From NCBI RefSeq assembly GCF_900086645.1, contig NZ_LT576451.1, positions 806,001 through 870,000 on the forward strand: a DNA stretch of 64,000 bases, read 5' to 3'. Source of the DNA: Curtobacterium sp. 9128. GTDB lineage: Bacteria; Actinomycetota; Actinomycetes; Actinomycetales; Microbacteriaceae. The notes below the pieces were generated by a model, which did not search any database, was not told the origin of the DNA, and saw only the letters and a program-made list of their open reading frames with translations. A program made the translations under genes and the position numbers. Shown in pieces: positions 48,844 to 57,519 of this stretch (positions are counted from its first letter, which is position 1; each line of letters starts with the position of its first letter).

Positions 48844-49719
48844 ATGACGTCGATCACCGACCTCGTCCCGGACCCCGCCGCGCTCGAGCGCATCGCGACC
48901 GGCAGCACCTGGGCAGAGGGGCCGTGCTGGATCCCCGCCACCCGGACGCTGCGATGGTCGGACATCCCGGGCGACCGGATCCTGCAGTGGCACGCGGACA
49001 CCGGTGCGACCGACGAGTACGCCACCGCCGTCGAGTTCACGAACGGCCGGACACTCGACCGCGACGGCAGCGTCGTGCAGTGCTCGCACGGGAACCGCCG
49101 CGTCGAGCGCGATCGGGACGGCGTCGTCGATGTCATCGCCGATGGGTGGAACGGCGTCCGGCTGAACTCCCCGAACGACGTCGTCGTCTCGCGGGACGGT
49201 GCCGTCTGGTTCACCGACCCGGCGTACGGCATCACCCAGCCGCGCGAGGGGCACCCGGGCGAGCGCGAGTACGGCGACCACTGGGTGTTCCGCTGCGGCC
49301 CCGACGGCGCTGACCTGCGTCCGGTGGTGCTCGACGCCGACGAGCCGAACGGGCTGGCGTTCGACCCGTCCGAGCGTGTGCTCTACCTCGCGAGCTCGTC
49401 CGGCGAGCGTCCGGTCATCCGCGCGTACGACGTCGACGGACACCGCGTGAAGAACGGCCGGGTCTTCGCCACACTCGGGCCAGGTGAAGGCGCACCGGAC
49501 GGCATCCGCGTGGACACCGACGGCAACGTGTGGTCGTCGTCGCACGCGGGCATCGTCGTGTACGCCCCCGACGGAACCCGCATCGGCGAGGTCCCCGTCC
49601 CCGAGGTCGTCGCGAACCTCTGCTTCGGCGGCGACGACGGGACGACACTCTTCATCGCGGCGACCACCTCGATCTACCGCATCGCCACACGGGCGAGGGA
49701 CGCCGCTGCCGTATCCTGA
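48844..49719 (+). CDS. SMP-30/gluconolactonase family protein
   Basis: The 291-residue protein is a six-bladed propeller of the SMP-30/Gnl family. Metal-site features are WAEGPCWIP (Glu), WNGVRLNSPNDVVVSRDGAV (Asn), and ADEPNGLAFDPSERVLYLA and GAPDGIRVDTDGNVWSSSHA (Asn and Asp). It should hydrolyse sugar lactones such as gluconolactone. AGGAG lies 6 bases before the ATG. Together with the upstream sugar dehydrogenase and aldo/keto reductase it makes a plausible sugar-acid set. The stop is only 7 bases before rlmC. Confidence 0.9.
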   Translation: MTSITDLVPDPAALERIATGSTWAEGPCWIPATRTLRWSDIPGDRILQWHADTGATDEYATAVEFTNGRTLDRDGSVVQCSHGNRRVERDRDGVVDVIADGWNGVRLNSPNDVVVSRDGAVWFTDPAYGITQPREGHPGEREYGDHWVFRCGPDGADLRPVVLDADEPNGLAFDPSERVLYLASSSGERPVIRAYDVDGHRVKNGRVFATLGPGEGAPDGIRVDTDGNVWSSSHAGIVVYAPDGTRIGEVPVPEVVANLCFGGDDGTTLFIAATTSIYRIATRARDAAAVS

Positions 49720-49726
49720 CCGGGCC

Positions 49727-50878
49727 ATGCAGTGCGACTACTTCGACCGCGGGGTGTGCCGCTCGTGCACGCTCATGGGGCAGCCGTACGCCGAGCAGGT
49801 CCTCGACAAGGAGCTCCGGACGCGCGAGCTCCTGCACGACGCGGTCGAGGCCGCCGGGGGTCCCGGCAGCGTCGAGTGGCTCCCCGCGGTCACCAGTCCG
49901 GAATCCGGGTACCGGAACAAGGCGAAGATGGTCGTCGGCGGGTCGACCGAGCACCCCACGATCGGGATCCTCGACCACCGGCAGCGCGGGGTCGACATCC
50001 GGCACTGCGGGATCTGCACGTCTGGCATCCGGCAGGCGCTCCCCGTCCTCGCGGAGTTCGTCACGTCCGCCGGACTGATCCCGTACGACGTCGCCGCACG
50101 GCGGGGTGAGCTCAAGTACGTCCTCGTCACCGAGTCGCCGGACGGCGAGCTCATGGTCCGGTTCGTCCTGCGCTCCGAGGGGCAGCTCGCACGACTCCGC
50201 TCGCGGCTCGGCGACCTGCTGCTGGCACTGCCGAACGCGGTGGTCGTCACCGCCAACCTGCTGCCGGAGCACAAGGCCGTCACCGAGGGGGACCGCGAGA
50301 TCGTCCTCACCGAGCAGGAGACGCTCCCCATGCGCTTCGGCGACGTGACGATGCACCTGCGCCCGCAGAGCTTCTTCCAGACCAACGCGCACGTCGCGTC
50401 CGCGCTGTACATGCAGGCGTCGGCATGGATCGACGAGGTCGCACCGGCGTCGATGTGGGACCTCTACTGCGGTGTCGGTGGCTTCGCCCTGCACGCCGCC
50501 CGCCCTGGTCGTGCCGTGACCGGCATCGAGACCAGCGTCGAGGCCGTCCGGTCCGCGAAGCAGTCGGCACGAGAAGCCGGGCTGGTGGACCTCCGGTTCG
50601 CAGCGGACGACGCGACCGAGCACGCGCTCCGGTCCCGACCCGACCTGATGCCTGAGCTGGTCGTGGTCAACCCGCCACGACGGGGCATCGGTCAGGCGCT
50701 GTCGGAGTGGATCGAGACGTCCGACGTCGAGCACGTCGTGTACTCCAGCTGCAACCCGGTGACCCTCGCGAAGGACCTCGCGCGGATGCCGTCACTGCGG
50801 CTGCGCCGCGCGCGAGTCCTCGACATGTTCCCGCAGACCGGCCACCTCGAGGCGGTCACCCTCCTCTCCCGCGTCTGA
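49727..50878 (+). CDS. rlmC: 23S rRNA (uracil-C5)-methyltransferase RlmC
   Basis: The 383-residue enzyme has an N-terminal iron-sulfur cluster set MQCDYFDRGVCRSCTLM with a fourth Cys in RHCGICTSG. The SAM-binding MWDLYCGVGGFALHAARPGR follows, then VVNPPRRGIGQ and the catalytic Cys in VYSSCNPVTLAKDLARM. This is the RumB/RlmC type that methylates U747 in 23S rRNA in E. coli; without the TRAM domain it is not RlmD. The ATG at 49727 puts the first cluster Cys at residue 3, as in the family. Confidence 0.92.
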   Translation: MQCDYFDRGVCRSCTLMGQPYAEQVLDKELRTRELLHDAVEAAGGPGSVEWLPAVTSPESGYRNKAKMVVGGSTEHPTIGILDHRQRGVDIRHCGICTSGIRQALPVLAEFVTSAGLIPYDVAARRGELKYVLVTESPDGELMVRFVLRSEGQLARLRSRLGDLLLALPNAVVVTANLLPEHKAVTEGDREIVLTEQETLPMRFGDVTMHLRPQSFFQTNAHVASALYMQASAWIDEVAPASMWDLYCGVGGFALHAARPGRAVTGIETSVEAVRSAKQSAREAGLVDLRFAADDATEHALRSRPDLMPELVVVNPPRRGIGQALSEWIETSDVEHVVYSSCNPVTLAKDLARMPSLRLRRARVLDMFPQTGHLEAVTLLSRV

Positions 50879-50898
50879 CCGGATCCGGTCCGGACCAC

Positions 50899-50948
50899 GG
50901 CCGGACGGGAGGCACGGGTCGGTGTCGCCACGAGCCTCCAGTCCGGCC
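50899..50948. terminator. Imperfect hairpin after rlmC (GGACGGGAGGC family)
   Basis: GGCCGGACGGGAGGCACG (50899-50916) pairs with CGAGCCTCCAGTCCGGCC (50931-50948) with two mismatches. It begins 20 bases after the rlmC stop and is placed as its terminator. Confidence 0.65.
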
Positions 50949-51054
50949 TTGCCAGGGGATTCGGATGTTCGTGTACCCGGGGACAGCGGATCGCCGCGTC
51001 CGCGGCGATCGGCGCGTACAGGTTCGGCGGAGGGGGACGACCGCCGATGGGTAG

Positions 51055-51882
<828 letters not shown>

Positions 51883-51906
51883 TCCCGGTCGACCGATCAC
51901 CACGCG

Positions 51907-51938
51907 AACGCCCCCGTGACACTTGTCGCGGGGGCGTT
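51907..51938. terminator. Bidirectional hairpin between rpf and LCP genes
   Basis: AACGCCCCCG (51907-51916) pairs perfectly with CGGGGGCGTT (51929-51938) around a 12-base loop. It lies between the convergent Rpf/LysM and LCP genes, 25 and 12 bases from their stops. Confidence 0.8.
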
Positions 51939-51949
51939 CGGTGCTCCGG

Positions 51950-52936
51950 TCAGTGCGGGTTGTCCTGCAGCCAGCGGCCGAGGTCGTCGGAGCGGAGCGC
52001 CGACGAGAGTGACTGCACCGCGCCGGCGTTGACCGCGACGTACGACTGGCCGTCAGCGGACGTCCCACCGCCGGCGGTGGGCAACGTGAACGTCTGCAGG
52101 TCGCTCGGACGGACGTCCCGGAGTGACCAGCCGAGCCCCACGAGGGTCTGGAAGTCCAGGCCGGCATCCACCGACAGGTACTTGCTCGTCGCCGTGACGA
52201 AGTCCTGGACGCGTCCGGGGTTCGTGATCGTGCCCTTCGAGAGCACCCCGTCGATGATGCCGCGCATGAACGCCTGCTGGTTCTCCACGCGGGTGTGGTC
52301 GGCATCGGCAAATGCGTGCCGTTCGCGGACGAACGTCAGCGCCTGGGCTCCGTCGAGCCGGTTGGTTCCGGCGACGAAGTGCTGCCCGCGGACGGTGAAG
52401 TCCTTCGGTGACTGCACCGTGACGCCGCCGAGCGCGTCGGTCATCCCCTCGAAGCCGGCGAAGTCGATCTCGGCGACGTGGTCGATGCGGACGTCGAGGA
52501 GCTGCTCCACCGTCTGCACCGTCAGCGGGACGCCACCCCACGAGGAGGCGGCGTTGATCTTCGCGGTGCCGTGGCCGGGGACGTCGACCCACGAGTCCCG
52601 CATGATCGACATCAGGTACACGGCCTTCCGGTCGGCCGGGACGTGGGCGAGCATCAGGGTGTCCGACCGGCCGCCGCTCGCGGTGCCTGCGCCGCTCCTG
52701 GAGTCGGACCCGATCAGGAGGATGTTCTCCGCGCCGGTGCTGGGTGCTGGACGGTCGGCCGTCGGGAACGGGTCGGCGATGGTCTCCGAGTTGCGGTCGT
52801 AGCTGCGCGCGAGGACGCCGATGAACACGCTCGCGACCACGGCGATGACCGCCGCGATGCCGACGAGTGCGCCGACGGTCGCGATGAGGGCGACGAGGAA
52901 GGGGCGGCGACGACGGGCAGTGCGGCGACGAGGCAT
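51950..52936 (-). CDS. LytR-CpsA-Psr (LCP) family glycopolymer ligase
   Basis: The 328-residue protein has a basic N-terminus, one membrane helix (about residues 14-42) and an extracytoplasmic LCP domain. Motifs are ILLIGSDSRSG, GRSDTLMLAHVPADRKAVYL, SIMRDSWVDVPGHGTAKINAA, FAGFEGMTDALGGVTV and ALTFVRERHAFADADHTRVE, with the Arg and Asp residues that bind the lipid pyrophosphate head. It should attach wall glycopolymers to peptidoglycan. It lacks the LytR_C domain found in the second LCP protein at 62816. It is downstream of a MarR gene on the same strand, 42 bases away. Confidence 0.9.
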   Translation of the reverse strand: MPRRRTARRRRPFLVALIATVGALVGIAAVIAVVASVFIGVLARSYDRNSETIADPFPTADRPAPSTGAENILLIGSDSRSGAGTASGGRSDTLMLAHVPADRKAVYLMSIMRDSWVDVPGHGTAKINAASSWGGVPLTVQTVEQLLDVRIDHVAEIDFAGFEGMTDALGGVTVQSPKDFTVRGQHFVAGTNRLDGAQALTFVRERHAFADADHTRVENQQAFMRGIIDGVLSKGTITNPGRVQDFVTATSKYLSVDAGLDFQTLVGLGWSLRDVRPSDLQTFTLPTAGGGTSADGQSYVAVNAGAVQSLSSALRSDDLGRWLQDNPH

Positions 52937-52978
52937 GCCACCGATGCTACGGCATGTGGTATGTCACGTGTGATGTGG

Positions 52979-53377
52979 TCAGGATCTGTGGAGGATCCGC
53001 CCCAGCGCTGCGCGCAGATCGGGATCGTCCGGCAGGACCTCACGCTCGATGTGCCGTGCGGTGTCCCACATCGTGCGCCCGTGCTCCGTGACGGTGACGA
53101 CCCGGCGACGACGGTCGGCTGGGTGTGGGCCGCGCTCGATCATGCCGTCGCGCTCGAGGCGCTCGAGCGTCCGCGACATCGTCTGCGGTTGGACCCTGGC
53201 CGTGCGGGCGAGGGTGTCCGCCCCCGTCGGCCCTGTGCGGATGACGATGTCGAGTGCGATCAGCGCGGCGTGCGGCAGTCCGATCGCCCGGAGTCGCTCG
53301 TCCCAGTCGCGTTCGACCGAGCGGGCCGCGGCGGCGAGCAACCGGCCCAGGGGCCACTCGGCGGGGGCGTCGTCCAT
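52979..53377 (-). CDS. MarR family transcriptional regulator
   Basis: The 132-residue protein has the winged helix with LPHAALIALDIVIRTGPTGA, the recognition region RTARVQPQTMSRTLERLERD and the wing GPHPADRRRRVVTVTEHGRT. It is divergent from an MMPL exporter gene, and a strong palindrome lies between them, so it probably represses that exporter. The LCP gene follows on the same strand. Confidence 0.9.
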   Translation of the reverse strand: MDDAPAEWPLGRLLAAAARSVERDWDERLRAIGLPHAALIALDIVIRTGPTGADTLARTARVQPQTMSRTLERLERDGMIERGPHPADRRRRVVTVTEHGRTMWDTARHIEREVLPDDPDLRAALGRILHRS

Positions 53378-53416
53378 GGTCGGAGTCTACGGTTCGTGCT
53401 GATGTGGTTCTTCTAG

Positions 53417-53434
53417 TAATCAGCATGCTGACTA
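53417..53434. promoter_or_regulatory. Operator palindrome between MarR and MMPL genes
   Basis: TAATCAGCATGCTGACTA (53417-53434) contains a perfect 12-bp core TCAGCATGCTGA and matches at 16 of 18 positions. It lies about 40 bases from the marR start and 20 from the MMPL start. A weak rightward promoter TTCTTC-N17-ACTATT (53408-53436) would be covered by it. Confidence 0.65.
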
Positions 53435-53453
53435 TTGGAGTACGCTCATCGAC

Positions 53454-55589
53454 GTGCCCCGCTTCCTCCGCATCACCATCCCCGCGGTCGTCATCGTCGC
53501 CTGGCTCGTCATCGCGTCGATCGGCGGTCCCTTCTTCGGGAAGATCTCTGAGGTCTCGACCAACGACCAGACCTCGTTCCTGCCGGCGTCCGCCGACGCG
53601 ACCAAGGTGCAGGAGCGCACTGCGGACTTCCGGGACCCGTCCGGAGCGCCTGCCGTGATCGTGCTCGAGCGCTCGAGCGGGTTCTCGGCAACCGACACCG
53701 CTGTGGCCGCTGACCTCGTCGGACGGCTCGGCGACCGCTCCGAGGTCCAGTCGGTCAGCCCCGCGATCCCGAGCCACGACGGCGACGCCGTGGAGATCGT
53801 CGCCACGCTGATGACCGCGGCGGACACCGGGGACGCGGTCGAGGCGATCCGCGCGGACGTCGACGACGCGGTGCCCACGGGGATGCGCGGGTACGTCACG
53901 GGGCCTGCCGGGTTCACGGCTGACCTCACGGAGGCCTTCGCCGGGATCGACGGCATCCTGCTCGGCGTCGCGCTCGCAGCCGTCCTCGTCATCCTCATCG
54001 TCGTCTACCGCTCGCCGCTGCTGCCGTTCCTGGTGCTCGGGACCGCGACGTTCGCGCTGACCGCGTCGATCCTCGTCGTGTGGGCCCTGGCGAAGGCCGG
54101 TGTCGTCACCGTCAACGGGCAGGTGCAGGGCATCCTGTCGATCCTCGTCATCGGTGCGGCCACCGACTACGCGCTGCTGTACGTGTCCCGGTACCGCGAG
54201 GCCCTGCGCGACCACCGCACCGGCTGGGAAGCGACGAAGGCCGCGCTTCGTGGGAGTCTCGAGCCGATCCTGGCCTCCGGCGGCACCGTCATCGTGGGCG
54301 TGCTCTGCCTGCTGCTGTCCGACCTCAACTCGAACAAGGCGCTGGGTCCCGTCGCGGCCATCGGCATCGCGTTCAGCCTCCTCGCCGCGCTCACGCTGCT
54401 GCCCGCGCTGCTCCTCGCCTTCCGGCGCGCGGCGTTCTGGCCGCTCCGCCCCGTCCACGGCAGCGCGCACCCCGTCGTCACCGGGCCGGACGCCAGGGGG
54501 CTCTGGGCGCGCGTCGGCCGGCTCGTCGCGCGGCGCTCACGGGTCGTCTGGATCGTCTGCACCGTCGGGCTGCTCGCCATGGGGACCGGGCTCATCGGAC
54601 TCAAGGCGGACGGGGTCCCGCAGAGCGACCTCGTGATCGGGCAGTCGCAGGCCAGGGACGGTCAGGATGTGCTCGCCGATCACTTCCCGGCGGGGTCGGG
54701 AAGCCCGGCGCAGGTGATCGGTTCGGCGGACCGGATCGATCGGCTGGCATCGGCGATCCGCGGTGTGGACGGTGTCGGCGAGGTCGTCGCGGTGTCGAAG
54801 GACTCCCCGTCCGGCACCGTGTCGATCGGGTCGTCGGACTCGCCGACGGTGTCGGACGGTGACGTCCTGCTGCAGGCCACGCTCACCTCCGCGGCCGACT
54901 CGGACGCCGCGGAGCAGACGATCAGGGACATGCGGACCGCGGTGGAACGCGTCGACCCGTCCGCGATCGTCGGCGGCGTGACCGCGACCGCCGTCGACAC
55001 GAACGACACCGGCATCCGGGACCGGTCGGTGATCATCCCGGTCGTGCTCGTCGTCATCCTGCTGATCCTGATGCTGCTGCTCAGGAGCATCGTCGCGCCG
55101 CTCGTCCTGATCGGCAGCGTGATCGTGTCGTTCGCGGCGGCGCTCGGCGTCGGGGCGCTCGTGTTCGACCACGTGTTCCACTTCCCCGGCGCCGACCCGT
55201 CCGTGCCGCTGTACTCGTTCGTGTTCCTCGTGGCGCTCGGGGTCGACTACAACATCTTCCTCATGACCCGGGTGCGCGAGGAGACGATCCGGTTCGGTCC
55301 GCACGAGGGCGTCCTCCGCGGGCTCGGCGTCACCGGCGGCGTGATCACGTCCGCCGGCGTGGTCCTCGCGGCGACGTTCGCGGCCCTCGGGGTGATCCCC
55401 ATCCTGTTCCTCGTGCAGATCGCGTTCGTGGTCGCGTTCGGCGTGCTGCTCGACACGATCGTGGTCCGTTCGCTGCTCGTCCCGGCGCTGGCGTACGACC
55501 TCGGGCGGCACGCGTGGTGGCCGTCGCGGCTGTCGCGTCGAACTGCCGACGATCCTGTCGCGGCGACGAGCCGACATGTGACACGCTGA
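53454..55589 (+). CDS. MMPL-family RND exporter
   Basis: The 711-residue protein has two repeats of a helix, a large outer domain and a group of helices, about 12 helices in all, as in MmpL/YdfJ proteins. Membrane-core features are VIGAATDYALLYVSRYREAL and ALGVDYNIFLMTRVREET with the proton-relay Asp-Tyr pairs. The start is a GTG reading VPRFLRITIPAVVIVAWLVI, with GGAG 13 bases upstream. It uses the proton gradient to export lipids or drugs. It is controlled most likely by the divergent MarR. The GntR gene follows 4 bases after the stop. Confidence 0.9.
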   Translation: MPRFLRITIPAVVIVAWLVIASIGGPFFGKISEVSTNDQTSFLPASADATKVQERTADFRDPSGAPAVIVLERSSGFSATDTAVAADLVGRLGDRSEVQSVSPAIPSHDGDAVEIVATLMTAADTGDAVEAIRADVDDAVPTGMRGYVTGPAGFTADLTEAFAGIDGILLGVALAAVLVILIVVYRSPLLPFLVLGTATFALTASILVVWALAKAGVVTVNGQVQGILSILVIGAATDYALLYVSRYREALRDHRTGWEATKAALRGSLEPILASGGTVIVGVLCLLLSDLNSNKALGPVAAIGIAFSLLAALTLLPALLLAFRRAAFWPLRPVHGSAHPVVTGPDARGLWARVGRLVARRSRVVWIVCTVGLLAMGTGLIGLKADGVPQSDLVIGQSQARDGQDVLADHFPAGSGSPAQVIGSADRIDRLASAIRGVDGVGEVVAVSKDSPSGTVSIGSSDSPTVSDGDVLLQATLTSAADSDAAEQTIRDMRTAVERVDPSAIVGGVTATAVDTNDTGIRDRSVIIPVVLVVILLILMLLLRSIVAPLVLIGSVIVSFAAALGVGALVFDHVFHFPGADPSVPLYSFVFLVALGVDYNIFLMTRVREETIRFGPHEGVLRGLGVTGGVITSAGVVLAATFAALGVIPILFLVQIAFVVAFGVLLDTIVVRSLLVPALAYDLGRHAWWPSRLSRRTADDPVAATSRHVTR

Positions 55590-55593
55590 GCGC

Positions 55594-56244
55594 ATGCCAG
55601 TTCCCTCGACGCAGCCCGCAGCAGAGCGCAAGCTCCTCCGTGACACGGTGCAGGACAAGATCCGCGACGCGATCATGGACGGCACGCTCGAGCCGGGGGA
55701 GCGCCTGAACGACGACGACCTCATCGCGTGGCTCGGCGTCTCGCGCACCCCGATCCGCGAGGCCCTCGCGGAGCTCGCCCGCTCCGGCCTGATCGAGATG
55801 GCGCCGAACCGGTACACCCGGGTCGCCGCTCCGGCCAAGGACGAGCTCCTCGACGCCTACCGGACGCTCGGCGTCATCTACGGCGGTGTCGTCCGGCTCG
55901 CGGTCCCGCGGTTCACCGACGCCGAGCGCAAGAAGATCGTGAAGATGCTCGACGACGTCGCCTCGCGCGTCCGCAAGGAAGAGCAGTCCGAGGTCGCGCA
56001 CGACGGAGCCGACCTCTACGCGATGTGGGCGGATGCCTGCGGGAACCCCTCGCTCGAGCAGCTCTGCAAGTCGACGACCGACGGGCTCGCGTTCAAGCTC
56101 CGCGTTCCCGAGTTCGCCGAACTCGTGCCGGCTGACGTCATCCTGCCGGAGCTCAGGAAGCTGCAGGACGCGGTCGTGGCAAAGGACCCGATCGCCGCCG
56201 AGCTCGCGATGGAGGCCGTGCACCTGCTGCCGTCGCGCGGCTGA
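55594..56244 (+). CDS. GntR family transcriptional regulator (FCD-type)
   Basis: The 216-residue protein has a GntR winged helix (VQDKIRDAIMDGTLEPGERL, DDLIAWLGVSRTPIREALAE, then LIEMAPNRYTRVA) and an all-helical FadR-like effector domain. It begins 4 bases after the MMPL gene and may be co-transcribed. FCD regulators usually bind organic acids; the wall of IclR, polysaccharide-degradation and transporter genes downstream is a likely target group, but this is inference. Confidence 0.88.
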   Translation: MPVPSTQPAAERKLLRDTVQDKIRDAIMDGTLEPGERLNDDDLIAWLGVSRTPIREALAELARSGLIEMAPNRYTRVAAPAKDELLDAYRTLGVIYGGVVRLAVPRFTDAERKKIVKMLDDVASRVRKEEQSEVAHDGADLYAMWADACGNPSLEQLCKSTTDGLAFKLRVPEFAELVPADVILPELRKLQDAVVAKDPIAAELAMEAVHLLPSRG

Positions 56245-56296
56245 CGAAGCCGTCGAGCCCCCGCGCCGAGCGACGCTGAGGGGTCGCGTGCGGCGG

Positions 56297-57073
56297 TCAG
56301 TGCGCGACGGCGCTGATCATCCCCAGCCCGACGCTGATGCGGTCGGCCACCTCGATGAGGTCCTCGGCGAGGGAGTCCATGTCGCGGTCGCGGAGCTGCG
56401 TGACCCGGCCGGAGATCGACAGTGCTGCAGCGATCCGACCGGAGGCGTTCCGGATCGGCGCCGCGATGCAGAACCGACCGAGCGCGAGCTCCTGGTTCTC
56501 GACGCACCACCCGCGCGACGCCGACGCTGCGAGGTCCGCGGACAGGGCGTCGTGCGTCGTGATGGTGTGGTCGGTGTAGCGGGGGAGCTCCGGGAGCAGC
56601 GCCTGCCGCTGCGCCTCGGTCAGGTCGAGCATCAGTGCCTTGCCGAGCGCCGACGCGTGCAACGGCTGCCGCATGCCGATCATCGTGTGCGACTTGGGCG
56701 CGAGCGACCCCTCGAAGTGACACAGGTAGATCGCCCACGCGTCGTCGAGGACACCGACGTTGGCGGTCAGGCCGATGCGGTGCGCGAGCTCCTGTGCCGC
56801 TGCACGGGACTCGCGGTGGACCGGGTTGTGGTTCAGGCCCTGGCTGGCGAGTTCGAGCACGGCGCGACCGACGGAGTACCCCTGTGTCTCCGGGTCGCGG
56901 CGCACGTACTCGAGCGACTCCAGCGTCGCGAGGAGCCGGCCGGTCGTCGAGGTACCGAGCCCGATGGCCCTGGCGATGTCCGACGCGCGGACGCTCCCGT
57001 TCTCGGAGGCGCCGAGCGCACCGAGGACCGCGGCGGCGCGTTCGATGCTCTGATTCGGAGGGGTGGTGGCCAT
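56297..57073 (-). CDS. IclR family transcriptional regulator
   Basis: The 258-residue protein has an N-terminal winged helix (QSIERAAAVLGALGASENGS, ASDIARAIGLGTSTTGRLLA) and an IclR effector domain with ANVGVLDDAWAIYLCHFEGS, GMRQPLHASALGKALML and the C-terminal SRGWCVENQELALGRFCIAA. Such regulators answer to small organic acids or aromatic compounds. It is convergent with the GntR gene. The downstream sugar-degradation genes on the same strand are separated by a small ORF, a terminator and the possible small RNA. Confidence 0.9.
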   Translation of the reverse strand: MATTPPNQSIERAAAVLGALGASENGSVRASDIARAIGLGTSTTGRLLATLESLEYVRRDPETQGYSVGRAVLELASQGLNHNPVHRESRAAAQELAHRIGLTANVGVLDDAWAIYLCHFEGSLAPKSHTMIGMRQPLHASALGKALMLDLTEAQRQALLPELPRYTDHTITTHDALSADLAASASRGWCVENQELALGRFCIAAPIRNASGRIAAALSISGRVTQLRDRDMDSLAEDLIEVADRISVGLGMISAVAH

Positions 57074-57097
57074 GTGCCCATTCTGCTGGTCGGACGG

Positions 57098-57127
57098 GCA
57101 CCCCGCGCCGATCCCGACGCGGGGTGC
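57098..57127. terminator. Perfect 10-bp stem hairpin between the small ORF and iclR
   Basis: GCACCCCGCG (57098-57107) pairs with CGCGGGGTGC (57118-57127) around a 10-base loop. It lies 9 bases downstream of the leftward small ORF stop and upstream of iclR, so it likely ends the small-ORF transcript. Confidence 0.7.
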
Positions 57128-57136
57128 CCTGGGTTC

Positions 57137-57247
57137 TCAGCCCTTGCGCCACAGGTCGACGAGGAGCCTGCCGAGGTTCACGAGCAAGCCCGCGACCCCC
57201 AACCAGAACACCTGACGCCCGGGCTTGGAGTCGTTGTCCTGGGACAT
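57137..57247 (-). CDS. 36-residue membrane miniprotein
   Basis: The product is MSQDNDSKPGRQ, then VFWLGVAGLLVNLGRLLVDL, then WRKG: a short polar N-terminus and one membrane helix with a basic end. GGTGG lies 5 bases upstream of the ATG and a perfect hairpin follows the stop, so this looks like a real small gene. I recognise no family. It is divergent from the strong promoter of the possible small RNA. Confidence 0.6.
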   Translation of the reverse strand: MSQDNDSKPGRQVFWLGVAGLLVNLGRLLVDLWRKG

Positions 57248-57302
57248 CGATCCACCTTCCGGTGTCTGCGCCGGCGGACACGAGAAGCGCAGGCCAAGGG
57301 GC

Positions 57303-57332
57303 TTGCAGCTCGCCGGGTGGGGCGGCTACAAT
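57303..57332 (+). promoter_or_regulatory. Strong promoter with no coding gene downstream
   Basis: TTGCAG (57303-57308), an 18-bp spacer and TACAAT (57327-57332) form one of the best promoters in the window. It points right, but the next gene on that strand begins 4 kb away; the nearest gene (57520-58962) is on the other strand. Confidence 0.6.
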
Positions 57333-57338
57333 GGTGCG

Positions 57339-57510
57339 AGTTTGTGAGCTCGGGACGCTGGTTGTCCCTTGGCCATCCACTCGGAGGGCCGACCGAAGCC
57401 GACCATCGTTGTCGCGGTGGTGGGCTTCAACTCTGCCCGGGCCGCGCGCTCCGGCGGTGACGCGGACCCGGCGCCAGCCTAGGTCCTCCGTACCGTCGGA
57501 TCCGCGTATT
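57339..57510 (+). ncRNA. Candidate structured small RNA
   Basis: Downstream of the promoter at 57303-57332 is a stretch of up to about 170 bases without a credible ORF and with strong pairing. The clearest hairpin is GAAGCC (57400-57405) with GGCTTC (57423-57428), with inner pairs ACCA/TGGT. A possible long-range stem joins CTGG (57358-57361) with CCAG (57475-57478). The 3-prime part is very G+C-rich and could end transcription. The end is uncertain. I cannot match it to 6S, tmRNA, SRP or RNase P RNA. Confidence 0.4.
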
Positions 57511-57519
57511 CCACATGCC

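Noticed and set aside
57339..57510. Identification as tmRNA, SRP RNA, 6S RNA or a tRNA
   Set aside because: No tag-peptide frame, no GGAAGCAGC SRP loop and no GGTTCGAATCC T-arm are present; only an unnamed candidate RNA is kept.
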